From an uncultured Granulosicoccaceae bacterium (lineage in GTDB: Bacteria > Pseudomonadota > Gammaproteobacteria > Granulosicoccales > Granulosicoccaceae), in contig CALFBL010000375.1 in the NCBI GenBank assembly GCA_937951695.1, positions 1 to 10,740 of the forward strand: a DNA stretch of 10,740 nucleotides, read 5' to 3'. The notes below the pieces were generated by a model. The model searched no databases. It was not told where the DNA came from and worked only from the letters and a program-made list of their open reading frames with translations. Shown piece after piece: positions 1-6,976 of this stretch. Every line of letters begins with the position of its first letter. Position 1 is the stretch's first letter. The position numbers and the translations under genes are program-made.

Positions 1-11
1 CTCCAAAGTTT

Positions 12-17
12 TACAAT
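12..17 (+). promoter_or_regulatory. Candidate -10 element before the oxidoreductase gene
   Basis: The hexamer TACAAT differs from the sigma-70 consensus TATAAT at one position and lies about 36 bases before the TTG start at 53. The -35 partner would fall to the left of the window, so the promoter cannot be confirmed. The gene could equally be read from an upstream operon promoter. Confidence 0.25.
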
Positions 18-52
18 ACGTTCATTCCTAGTTTTCACAAGAGCAGAATTCA

Positions 53-934
53 TTGAGTAAAGAGTCGGTTGGTTTTATCGGTTTGGGCGCGATGGGTGTT
101 GGCATGGCGGCTAATATCATTAAATCGGGATTCCCCTTGACTGTCATGGGTAACACACGTCGTGAACCCGTGGAGCGGTTGGTATCCATGGGCGCAACAG
201 AGGCTAAAACCGCGGCTGAGGTTGCTGCAGCCTGTGACATCGTGATCCTGTGCGTGACCACCAGTGAGGTGGTAGAAGGGTTGGTGTTCAACGACGACGG
301 GTTGCTTGCGGGTGCGACAAAACCGTTACTGGTTATCGATTGCGGCACGTCAAAACCCACGTCGACCAAAAAGATTGGTGCAGCTTTGGAAGCCGCCGGT
401 GGTGGCATGCTGGATGTGCCTTTGGGCAGAACGCCGGCTGCGGCTGAAACGGGAACCCTGAATATGATGGCGGGAGGGTCGGATAAGGATTTCGAACGGG
501 CCAAGCCGCTGCTGGAAACCATGTCGGAAAATCTGTTTCATCTAGGACCGCTTGGCACCGGTCACACCATCAAGCTGCTCAATAACTCGTTCTCATTGTC
601 GATGGCAGCACTGACCGCTGAATTGGTGGGTACGGCCCAAGCGGCTGGGGTCGATATCAAGCAGCTGCATCAGGTGATGTCAGCAGGTCCGGTTCGCAGC
701 GATATTTTTGACTGGATGATGGCCAGCCCATTGGATGGGGATGAAAGCAAAATGCAGTTTTCGTTGTCGAACGGATTGAAAGATATCCAGTATTACCTGA
801 AGTTTTCAAACGACGTGAACGGGTTCAACACCATCGCTAGTGCCGCCGAATCCTTGATTGCACCGGTTATCGCAGACGGGCACGGAGATGAAACTATTCC
901 CGCGTTATGTCGGCACATCCCTCATCGTAGCTAA
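53..934 (+). CDS. NAD(P)-dependent oxidoreductase, 3-hydroxyisobutyrate dehydrogenase / GarR-like family
   Basis: This 293-residue protein has the usual length of the beta-hydroxyacid dehydrogenase family, which interconverts beta-hydroxy acids and their semialdehydes with NAD(P)(H). An N-terminal Rossmann fold is seen as GFIGLGAMGVGMA at residues 7-19. The substrate-binding signature is DVPLGRTP near 121-128, followed by TGTLNMMAGG. The catalytic lysine is likely K174, with the conserved N178 four residues on. Arginines after the second strand (NTRRE, 34-38) hint at NADP(H), but this is inference. The start is TTG: the next in-frame ATG codons would cut into the nucleotide-binding loop, and a weak AAGAG lies 9 bases upstream. 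Five bases separate its stop from the dehydratase gene, so the two are probably co-transcribed. The DxPLGRTP form differs from the classical DAPVSGG of 3-hydroxyisobutyrate dehydrogenase and fits the 2-hydroxy-3-oxopropionate reductase-like members better. The exact substrate is unknown. Confidence 0.9.
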   Translation: MSKESVGFIGLGAMGVGMAANIIKSGFPLTVMGNTRREPVERLVSMGATEAKTAAEVAAACDIVILCVTTSEVVEGLVFNDDGLLAGATKPLLVIDCGTSKPTSTKKIGAALEAAGGGMLDVPLGRTPAAAETGTLNMMAGGSDKDFERAKPLLETMSENLFHLGPLGTGHTIKLLNNSFSLSMAALTAELVGTAQAAGVDIKQLHQVMSAGPVRSDIFDWMMASPLDGDESKMQFSLSNGLKDIQYYLKFSNDVNGFNTIASAAESLIAPVIADGHGDETIPALCRHIPHRS

Positions 935-939
935 GAACG

Positions 940-2502
940 GTGTCGTTCAACATGAATGATCAAGACACTCCCATAGTCTGGCTGCGTGATCGGGACACCA
1001 AACAACCGTTTTTGGTTTTGGATGAAGCCGATAGCGTGGGTGTGGCCTTAAGAGCTTTGAAGCCTGGGGAGGTGGTAAACGGCCTTGAGGTGCTGCAGAG
1101 AATTCCAAAAGGTCACAAGATCGCGTTGACTAATGTGCAAACTGGCACAGCCGTCATCAAGTACGCGCAAACGATAGGTGTTGCAAGTCGTTACATCGGC
1201 GCCGGTGAACACGTGCATTCCGATAATTTACGGTTTGTGGATTCCACCGATGCGGTGATTACCGAGTTCGACAGTGTTGCTGTGACGGTTAACAGTACCG
1301 ACACGTTCAATGGCTATCATCGAAAAAGTGGCCAGGTGGGAACGCGTAACTACATAGCCATCATTAGCAGTGTCAATTGCTCGGCAACGGCCGCTCACGC
1401 GATCGCCAATGCGTTTGACGACACCGCGTTACAAGGTTACGACAACATTGATGGCGTCGCTGCGTTCGCCCACGGTACCGGTTGTGGCATGAACAGTGAC
1501 GGCGAAGGCTTTAACAATTTGCAGCGCGTTTTTGCGGGTCTAGCAACGCATCCCAATGTTGGTGGTGTTCTGTTTGTCGGGCTGGGTTGTGAAACTAGTC
1601 AGGTACAGTCGGTGTTGTCGGTGAATCGATTGCAGGAAGGACCCTTACTGAGAACCTTAAACATTCAATCGTGTGGCGGGCATCGAAAAACGGTACTCGC
1701 TGGCATCGAACGAGTGCAGAGTATGCTCGATGAGGTGAACGTGTGTACACGAAGTATCGCACCCGCCTCGGCGTTAGTTTTGGCCTTGCAATGCGGTGGC
1801 TCGGATGCGTGGTCAGGGGTTACGGCCAACCCTGCGCTGGGGTACGCAGCTGATCAATTAGTCAAGCAAGGCGGAACAGCGGTGTTAGCAGAAACGCCGG
1901 AAATCTACGGGGCAGAACACTTATTGATGCGACGTGCTTTGTCGGCTGATGTCGCCCAAGGCATTTTAGAACGCGTGCATTGGTGGCGTGAGTACGTCGC
2001 GAAAAACGACGGAACACTCGACAACAACCCGTCCCCGGGCAATAAGCTCGGCGGGCTGACCACCATCCTGGAAAAATCTCTAGGTGCGGTTGCCAAGGGC
2101 GGTACCACGCCTTTGGTGAGCGTGGTGCGATACGCTGAGCCGGTAAATAAGTCAGGGTTAGTGTTTATGGATTCACCTGGTTATGACCCAGCGTCAGTGA
2201 CTGGACAAATATCGGCCGGTTGCAATCTGGTTGCGTTTACCACTGGTCGCGGTTCCACGTTTGGCAGTAAGCCTGCGCCGTGTTTAAAGATCGCTACCAA
2301 TACCGACATGTACACACAGCTGGTTGAAGATATGGACATCAATGCGGGCACGATTGTCAGTGATGCCTGCAGTATCGCCGATGTGGGTGAACACATTTAC
2401 CAACGCCTTTTGGCAACGGCGTCGGGTGAACGCACGCGGAGTGAAGAGAACGGTTTGGGCGACAATGAATTCGTACCTTGGCAGATCGGCGCCACGATGT
2501 AA
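940..2502 (+). CDS. UxaA/GarD-family altronate (aldarate) dehydratase
   Basis: At 520 residues the protein matches the length of altronate dehydratase (UxaA) and galactarate dehydratase (GarD), metal-dependent enzymes that dehydrate sugar acids to 2-keto-3-deoxy acids in the cytoplasm. A SAF-type domain occupies about residues 30-100, with RIPKGHKIAL and the GEHVH motif. The main dehydratase domain runs from about 125 to 515 and shows AHGTGCGM (178-184), VGLGCE (213-218), QCGGSDAWSGVTANPALGY (284-302), NPSPGNKLGG (363-372), FTTGRG (433-438) and DINAGTI (466-472). The ending GDNEFVPWQIG resembles altronate dehydratases more than GarD. Conserved cysteines C147, C182, C217 and C285 are visible. 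I kept the GTG start at 940. An ATG at 952 is an equally good choice and would remove four residues before the SAF domain. The gene follows the oxidoreductase by five bases, suggesting one catabolic operon. D-altronate is the likeliest substrate by similarity, but galactarate or another aldonate cannot be excluded. Confidence 0.92.
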   Translation: MSFNMNDQDTPIVWLRDRDTKQPFLVLDEADSVGVALRALKPGEVVNGLEVLQRIPKGHKIALTNVQTGTAVIKYAQTIGVASRYIGAGEHVHSDNLRFVDSTDAVITEFDSVAVTVNSTDTFNGYHRKSGQVGTRNYIAIISSVNCSATAAHAIANAFDDTALQGYDNIDGVAAFAHGTGCGMNSDGEGFNNLQRVFAGLATHPNVGGVLFVGLGCETSQVQSVLSVNRLQEGPLLRTLNIQSCGGHRKTVLAGIERVQSMLDEVNVCTRSIAPASALVLALQCGGSDAWSGVTANPALGYAADQLVKQGGTAVLAETPEIYGAEHLLMRRALSADVAQGILERVHWWREYVAKNDGTLDNNPSPGNKLGGLTTILEKSLGAVAKGGTTPLVSVVRYAEPVNKSGLVFMDSPGYDPASVTGQISAGCNLVAFTTGRGSTFGSKPAPCLKIATNTDMYTQLVEDMDINAGTIVSDACSIADVGEHIYQRLLATASGERTRSEENGLGDNEFVPWQIGATM

Positions 2503-2608
2503 TCGGTTATCTATGGCGCATCCGATCAGCTTTTGGATGTCATAGTATTGGCAGTATGTGCGTAACTAACCAATCGAATTGCGCAGTATTCACCCCATAA
2601 CATTGCAC

Positions 2609-2629
2609 AACGTTACGTCTGGTAATGTT
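2609..2629. repeat. Imperfect inverted repeat upstream of the xylanase gene
   Basis: Arms AACGTTAC (2609-2616) and GTAATGTT (2622-2629) are inverted complements with one mismatch and flank a 5-base spacer. The size and symmetry would suit a dimeric repressor operator, but no cognate regulator is in the window. Chance is possible. Confidence 0.3.
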
Positions 2630-2632
2630 TCC

Positions 2633-2646
2633 GTGACGTGCATCAC
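2633..2646. promoter_or_regulatory. CRP-like binding site candidate (GTGA-N6-TCAC)
   Basis: GTGA at 2633-2636 and TCAC at 2643-2646 form the exact inner core of the CRP/Vfr consensus (TGTGA-N6-TCACA), although the outer T and A are replaced by C. It lies 88 bases before the preferred xylanase start. Catabolite control of a secreted xylanase would make sense for an enzyme of this kind. The functional role is inferred. Confidence 0.4.
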
Positions 2647-2658
2647 CTCTTACCCTCA

Positions 2659-2676
2659 TACTTAAAAAAATAAGTA
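2659..2676. repeat. A/T-rich palindrome in the xylanase leader
   Basis: TACTTA (2659-2664) and TAAGTA (2671-2676) form perfect 6-base inverted arms around six adenines. It may be part of the promoter region, since CATACT at 2657-2662 resembles a -10 hexamer, or an operator. It is too A/T-rich and lacks a following T-run on the + strand, so it is not a convincing terminator. Confidence 0.25.
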
Positions 2677-2733
2677 CGCTCGGTCATCGAAATCGTCGTG
2701 CAAGAAACGCAATTTCTAGGGGTAGAACGTGTC

Positions 2734-5700
2734 ATGCGAAAGTGTCATCACTGTGTTCAATGGTGTAATGGATTTGTGGCCGTTGCAGCGCTTGGTTTGT
2801 CGGTCAACGTAAACGCAGCGGGTCAAGCGCCAACCACGCCAACGATGTTAAGAGCCGACGTCAATGGATCATCGGTGTCGCTGTCGTGGTCGCGATCCAG
2901 CGACGATGACGGGGTCGTGGGTTACAACGTGTATCGAAACGATGAGTACCTAACGACGGTAACTGATGCGCAGTACACAGGCTCAATCGATCCGCAACGT
3001 TTGACGCAATTTTCGGTGGTGGCGTTCGATCAGGAACCGCGCAAGTTCTCGATAAGGTCCGATACGGTCTCTGTGCCCGAGTCTTTAGTCCCGTCCGACT
3101 TAACCATTCCACCGTCAACACCGAGTGGGCTCCGCGGGTCGGTGACGGGCAATCAGGTGCAACTGACCTGGACTGCGTCCACTGATGACGAGGCGGTGCG
3201 AGGGTACAACGTTTATCGAGACAATCAGTACCTGAGCACAGTGGCGACAACGGCTTGGACCGGTGACATAAATCCAGCAACGGTGCATCTTTGGAGCGTT
3301 GTGGCGTTTGATATACGAGACAATTTCTCGCCGCAATCTGACGCCATTCGTTTACCAGAAGACTCAGGATTTAATAGTTCCAGTGGGCCCAGTACGCCTG
3401 CGGGTTTGTCTGGTCAATGGGCAGATGGTCAACTGAATTTGACGTGGCAGGGTTCGAACGACAATTTTCGGGTATCCGGTTACAACGTCTATCGCGACGG
3501 TACTTATCTCACTACAGTATTCGACACCGCGTACGCGGCCAGTGAATCTAGCAACTCGCCACGCGAGTACAGCGTTGTAGCGTTTGATGACGACGGGAAC
3601 TTCTCTCCGCAATCGGCTGCGACCACGATACCTTCGCAAACTGGCCAGGTTGACCGCGATCAACCGCCATCGGTTCCATCCAATATTGCCGTTACAACCC
3701 AATCGCAAGGGAATGAAGTACAAGCGATGTTGACATGGCAGGACTCAAGCGATAACACCCGCGTTGCAGGTTACAATGTTTACCTCAACGATAGTTATCA
3801 TGCCACGGTGTTTGATAACGAATTTTCGATGAGACTGGCGCAAAGAGATGTGGTTGCGTTCAGTGTGGTCGCGTTTGATCCTGACGGAAATTTCTCTCAT
3901 CGTTCGGCCTCAGTCCGAGTCTCAAATGATGCCAGACCGGGCGTCAACACAGCGCCTTTGGCACCGACGAACTTGTCGGGTACCTATCAAACTAATGGAT
4001 CAGAGTCGCGTATCGAGCTGCAGTGGACCGCGTCGAATGATGATTTGGGCGTCGCCGGATATAACGTGTATCAGGATGGTGCCTATATCGCAACGGTTTT
4101 CAACACCGCCTATGCTACCAGCGTGCCGGCGGGCAGTTCCGTGGCCTTTCAAGTGGTGGCGTTTGATGTCGAGCAATTGTTTTCCCCGTCCTCAGAACGT
4201 CTTGAATTGCCCGATTCGGGCAACCGTGCTCCTGTAATCATTGGGCTGGAAGACCAGTTCATAGAGGCGGGGCCTACATGGGAGTTTGTGATTGCACCAA
4301 GCGATCCTGACGGCCAGCCACCCGGACTGTTTATTTCAGGCTTACCGGTGGGTATGCAGTCGGTGGATAACTTTGACGGCACCCGTTCACTGCGCTGGCG
4401 TCCGCTGCAACCGGATGTGGGTGTTCACCCCATAAGCATAAAAGTGATTGACGCGGAAGACACCAGCGTGACGACCGATTACACCCTCAACCTGCACGTG
4501 CGCTTGCCAAAGGATCTGTCGATCATTCCGAACTTTCCTCCCACCATCGATGCCGTGGGTGAATACGTGGTGCGCTCCGGCGATTCGTTCTCCATGCGCG
4601 TCAAAGCGGTGGATGCCAACGGCACGGTGCCGAACCTCACATTGCTGACGGACCTGCCGGGATCAACTTTTAAACAACATTCGGATGATCCGCGTATTCG
4701 TGTGCTGAGCTGGCGCCTACCCCCGGGTGAGACCGGTCGGCGCACGATTGAGTTTCGTGCCACCGATGCCGATGATCCGTCGATGGTAGCAACAGGTTCA
4801 GCCACCCTGGACGTACGTGATCCGGATGAATTTATTCTCAGTGGAACCCGGTTGCGTGAATCGGCCAACACGCGTGGTTTGAAAATTGGCTACGCGTCGT
4901 TGTTGGAGATCAGTGAGCAGCCCGATGCTGCGCTGTATCAATCCATCGCGGCAGACGAATTTAATATCGTCACGGCTGAGAATTCGATGAAGTGGGGCTA
5001 CATCAACCCAGCGCCTGGCAAATTTCGTTGGCAAGATGCGGACAAGCTGGTGCAAACCGCGAAGGATGCCAATCAGGATTTGCACGCCCACGCGCTGGTC
5101 TGGTACACGCAATTACCCGGTTGGGTCATTAATTCAAACGTCGGTGAGCGCGAAGCGTTGATGAACGACTTCATCGATGTAATGGTGTCACGCTATAACG
5201 ATGATGTGGCAGTTTGGGACGTCGTCAACGAGGCGCTGGCCGATGACGGCACCATGCGGCGCTCCATATGGTTCGAGGCTATGGGCGAATTGCACATCGA
5301 CAAGGCGTTCCAACGCACAAAAAGTGCGGGGGCCACCGGTGAGCTTATCTACAACGACTACGATGTGGCTATGCCGGGGCCGAAATCCGATGGCTTGATC
5401 GCTCTGGTGACACGGCTGGTCGGCACCGGTGTGCCCATTGACGGTGTGGGATTCCAGATGCATCTGGACGCGGATTTCACCGACTTTTCTGGGGTGGCCG
5501 CAACGTTTCGAAAAGTACGTGACTTGGGTCTGGATATCTACATCACGGAGCTGGACGTCTCGATGCGTGAAGGGCAAAACGAGCAGCAGCAGGCTAATGT
5601 GTACGCCGAAGTGCTCGCTCTGTGCCTGGCTGAGCCAAACTGTCAGGCGATCCAAATATGGGGTTTTACCGATCGCTACTCCTGGCGTCGTCAGTATGAT

Positions 5701-5772
5701 CCGTTAGTGCTGGACAGGGGCTATCAGGCGAAACCTGCCTACGGCGCTCTACAAGAGGTATTCTTGCGCTAG
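2734..5772 (+). CDS. Secreted multidomain GH10 endo-beta-1,4-xylanase with five FN3 repeats
   Basis: This protein of 1012 residues should be exported and cleave beta-1,4-xylan internally by a retaining mechanism. I chose the ATG at 2734 because it gives a compact signal peptide (hydrophobic core about 13-25, cleavage near VNA|A at 28-29) and has AGGGG 11 bases upstream. A GTG at 2698 would add 12 residues and has no ribosome site. Five FN3 domains follow at about 33-116, 127-209, 219-301, 311-398 and 407-494. Two Ig/cadherin-like domains (497-589, 600-696) precede the GH10 domain from about 706 to the end. Catalytic residues are E833 (WDVVNEAL, acid/base) and E939 (ITELDVS, nucleophile). ENSMKW and WGFTDRYSWR are also typical of GH10. 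The usual WHxQ motif reads WYTQ (Y791), which is unusual. No carbohydrate-binding module, lipobox or C-terminal sorting tag is apparent, so it is probably released or held by its accessory domains. Confidence 0.93.
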   Translation: MRKCHHCVQWCNGFVAVAALGLSVNVNAAGQAPTTPTMLRADVNGSSVSLSWSRSSDDDGVVGYNVYRNDEYLTTVTDAQYTGSIDPQRLTQFSVVAFDQEPRKFSIRSDTVSVPESLVPSDLTIPPSTPSGLRGSVTGNQVQLTWTASTDDEAVRGYNVYRDNQYLSTVATTAWTGDINPATVHLWSVVAFDIRDNFSPQSDAIRLPEDSGFNSSSGPSTPAGLSGQWADGQLNLTWQGSNDNFRVSGYNVYRDGTYLTTVFDTAYAASESSNSPREYSVVAFDDDGNFSPQSAATTIPSQTGQVDRDQPPSVPSNIAVTTQSQGNEVQAMLTWQDSSDNTRVAGYNVYLNDSYHATVFDNEFSMRLAQRDVVAFSVVAFDPDGNFSHRSASVRVSNDARPGVNTAPLAPTNLSGTYQTNGSESRIELQWTASNDDLGVAGYNVYQDGAYIATVFNTAYATSVPAGSSVAFQVVAFDVEQLFSPSSERLELPDSGNRAPVIIGLEDQFIEAGPTWEFVIAPSDPDGQPPGLFISGLPVGMQSVDNFDGTRSLRWRPLQPDVGVHPISIKVIDAEDTSVTTDYTLNLHVRLPKDLSIIPNFPPTIDAVGEYVVRSGDSFSMRVKAVDANGTVPNLTLLTDLPGSTFKQHSDDPRIRVLSWRLPPGETGRRTIEFRATDADDPSMVATGSATLDVRDPDEFILSGTRLRESANTRGLKIGYASLLEISEQPDAALYQSIAADEFNIVTAENSMKWGYINPAPGKFRWQDADKLVQTAKDANQDLHAHALVWYTQLPGWVINSNVGEREALMNDFIDVMVSRYNDDVAVWDVVNEALADDGTMRRSIWFEAMGELHIDKAFQRTKSAGATGELIYNDYDVAMPGPKSDGLIALVTRLVGTGVPIDGVGFQMHLDADFTDFSGVAATFRKVRDLGLDIYITELDVSMREGQNEQQQANVYAEVLALCLAEPNCQAIQIWGFTDRYSWRRQYDPLVLDRGYQAKPAYGALQEVFLR
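2830..4215 (+). repeat. Five tandem FN3-encoding repeats inside the xylanase gene
   Basis: Five copies of a module of 92-97 codons occur in tandem. Each carries a GYNVY core whose glycine codons start at 2920, 3202, 3478, 3769 and 4057, followed by a TV motif and then a VVAFD motif. Copies have diverged at the DNA level but keep short identical tracts around the GYNVY codons. Fibronectin type III modules usually serve as spacers or surface-interaction domains in bacterial glycoside hydrolases. Confidence 0.88.
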
Positions 5773-5800
5773 CACCGGTAACTGCGAGTAGGGCCCTGTT

Positions 5801-6901
5801 GTGATTCATAACATCAGTGAGTATTTAGCGAATCACGGCGAGCTCTATTACACTTTGCTGGTCATCAACAGCGCGCTGATTGTGTTAGCGCCTTGGTTGA
5901 TACGATCTGTACTGGGCAGATTAAGGAAAGAACCTCGCGGCGAGGCCGACCTGCCTGAGAATTTCTGGGTCAACGTATTACGTGGACTGAATGTATTGCT
6001 CATCGTAATGTTGGGCTATCTGCGTTTCTTCCTGAGCAACGAAGTCAGGGGTGTTACCGACAATTTCGGCGTTAAAGTCGTATCGATTCTTCTGGTTGTC
6101 TACTTAAGCTACTTGGTCGCGAATCTGTTCAGCTGGGTGATGCTGCGCCGGTTCGGCAAATTGATTCAAACCGGTAGTAAACACCGCTATGCCGATAGTT
6201 ATGCGTCGCGCATTTTAAGCCTGTTTGGCGCGGTGTTTATCTCGATCATTGCGGTCATCGGTATTGTTGATATCGCAGGCTTTGGAGGTTTGCTGGAAGC
6301 CGGTGGTGCGATCGGCATCATTGGCGTGATGCTCGCGCTGACGCAAGGCTCCTGGGCACCAGATATCATCAGTGGTCTGATCATTCTTAACACCAAACTG
6401 CTGAATGAACGAGATGTGATTCGAATACAGGAGAATGGGGAAGAATTGTACGCGGTGGTTCATCGCACCCGAGCTTTCCACACCGAATTGCTCAGCCTGG
6501 TTGATAATCATCGGTTGATGATGCGTAACTCCCGATTGCGCGATCAAACCGTGCACAACCTGTCCAAATTTGCCTCGGCCAAAGGGGTGCGGGAGAATTT
6601 ACGGTTCAAGTTGGGTCATGGGCTGATGCCACAGGAGGTTCGCGCGATGTTCAACCAAGCGTTTGAGCTTGCTCAGACGGAAGGGCTGCCGATCGAATTT
6701 CAGCATACTCTGGAGATTCGGTTACAGGATGTTGGCGATCACGCTGTTGAATGGTCCATTCATTATTACACCAAAGACGTCTCAACGCTGATCGCAACCC
6801 GGCAGGCATTTCGTGAGCAGGTTCTCACGGCGGCCACCGCTCACAGTATCGATTTGTCCACACCGTTCACGGTTTCACACAGTTCGACGTCGATTGCTTA
6901 G
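5801..6901 (+). CDS. MscS-family mechanosensitive ion channel
   Basis: This 366-residue inner-membrane protein resembles small-conductance mechanosensitive channels, which open on membrane tension to release osmolytes. Hydrophobic segments are seen at about 17-38, 57-78, 93-115, 138-160 and 166-196. The last is Gly/Ala-rich (EAGGAIGIIGVMLALTQGSW) and matches the pore-lining TM3 of MscS together with the QGS turn. A cytoplasmic beta-domain follows from about 197, with LLNERDVIRI in the place of the MscS beta-barrel entry, and an alpha/beta C-terminal portion reaches the end. Five predicted segments exceed the three of E. coli MscS, as in many MscS-like homologues. The start is GTG at 5801, 28 bases past the xylanase stop, with only a weak AGGG upstream. 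Co-transcription with the xylanase gene is possible, but functional linkage is unproven. Confidence 0.9.
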   Translation: MIHNISEYLANHGELYYTLLVINSALIVLAPWLIRSVLGRLRKEPRGEADLPENFWVNVLRGLNVLLIVMLGYLRFFLSNEVRGVTDNFGVKVVSILLVVYLSYLVANLFSWVMLRRFGKLIQTGSKHRYADSYASRILSLFGAVFISIIAVIGIVDIAGFGGLLEAGGAIGIIGVMLALTQGSWAPDIISGLIILNTKLLNERDVIRIQENGEELYAVVHRTRAFHTELLSLVDNHRLMMRNSRLRDQTVHNLSKFASAKGVRENLRFKLGHGLMPQEVRAMFNQAFELAQTEGLPIEFQHTLEIRLQDVGDHAVEWSIHYYTKDVSTLIATRQAFREQVLTAATAHSIDLSTPFTVSHSSTSIA

Positions 6902-6976
6902 CCTGAAACCCACGAATTGGTCAGTTATCGAGCGCTCAAGCCGTTAAGTTTGGGAGAACACGGATAGCTGGGTTTA

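Noticed and set aside
28..522. Long minus-strand open frame (164 codons) opposite the oxidoreductase gene
   Set aside because: It has low-complexity Ala/Pro/Ser composition with no recognisable motif and lies wholly opposite a clear Rossmann-fold gene. It is a shadow frame.
2516..2545. CATCC...GGATG hairpin after the dehydratase stop as a terminator
   Set aside because: The stem is only five pairs with an 11-base loop and no T-run follows, so a Rho-independent terminator cannot be supported.
2830..4215. Repeat array as CRISPR or phage-type structure
   Set aside because: The period of about 276-291 bases stays in one open frame and encodes recognisable FN3 modules, so it is a protein domain array.
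2861..5655. Several minus-strand frames of 73-155 codons opposite the xylanase gene
   Set aside because: They show Arg/His/Thr-rich composition typical of antisense reading of FN3 and GH10 codons, with no motifs, and the plus-strand protein is unambiguous.
6930..6937. GAGCGCTC palindrome before the c-di-GMP gene as an operator
   Set aside because: The symmetry does not extend beyond eight bases and no second copy is nearby, so it may be chance.
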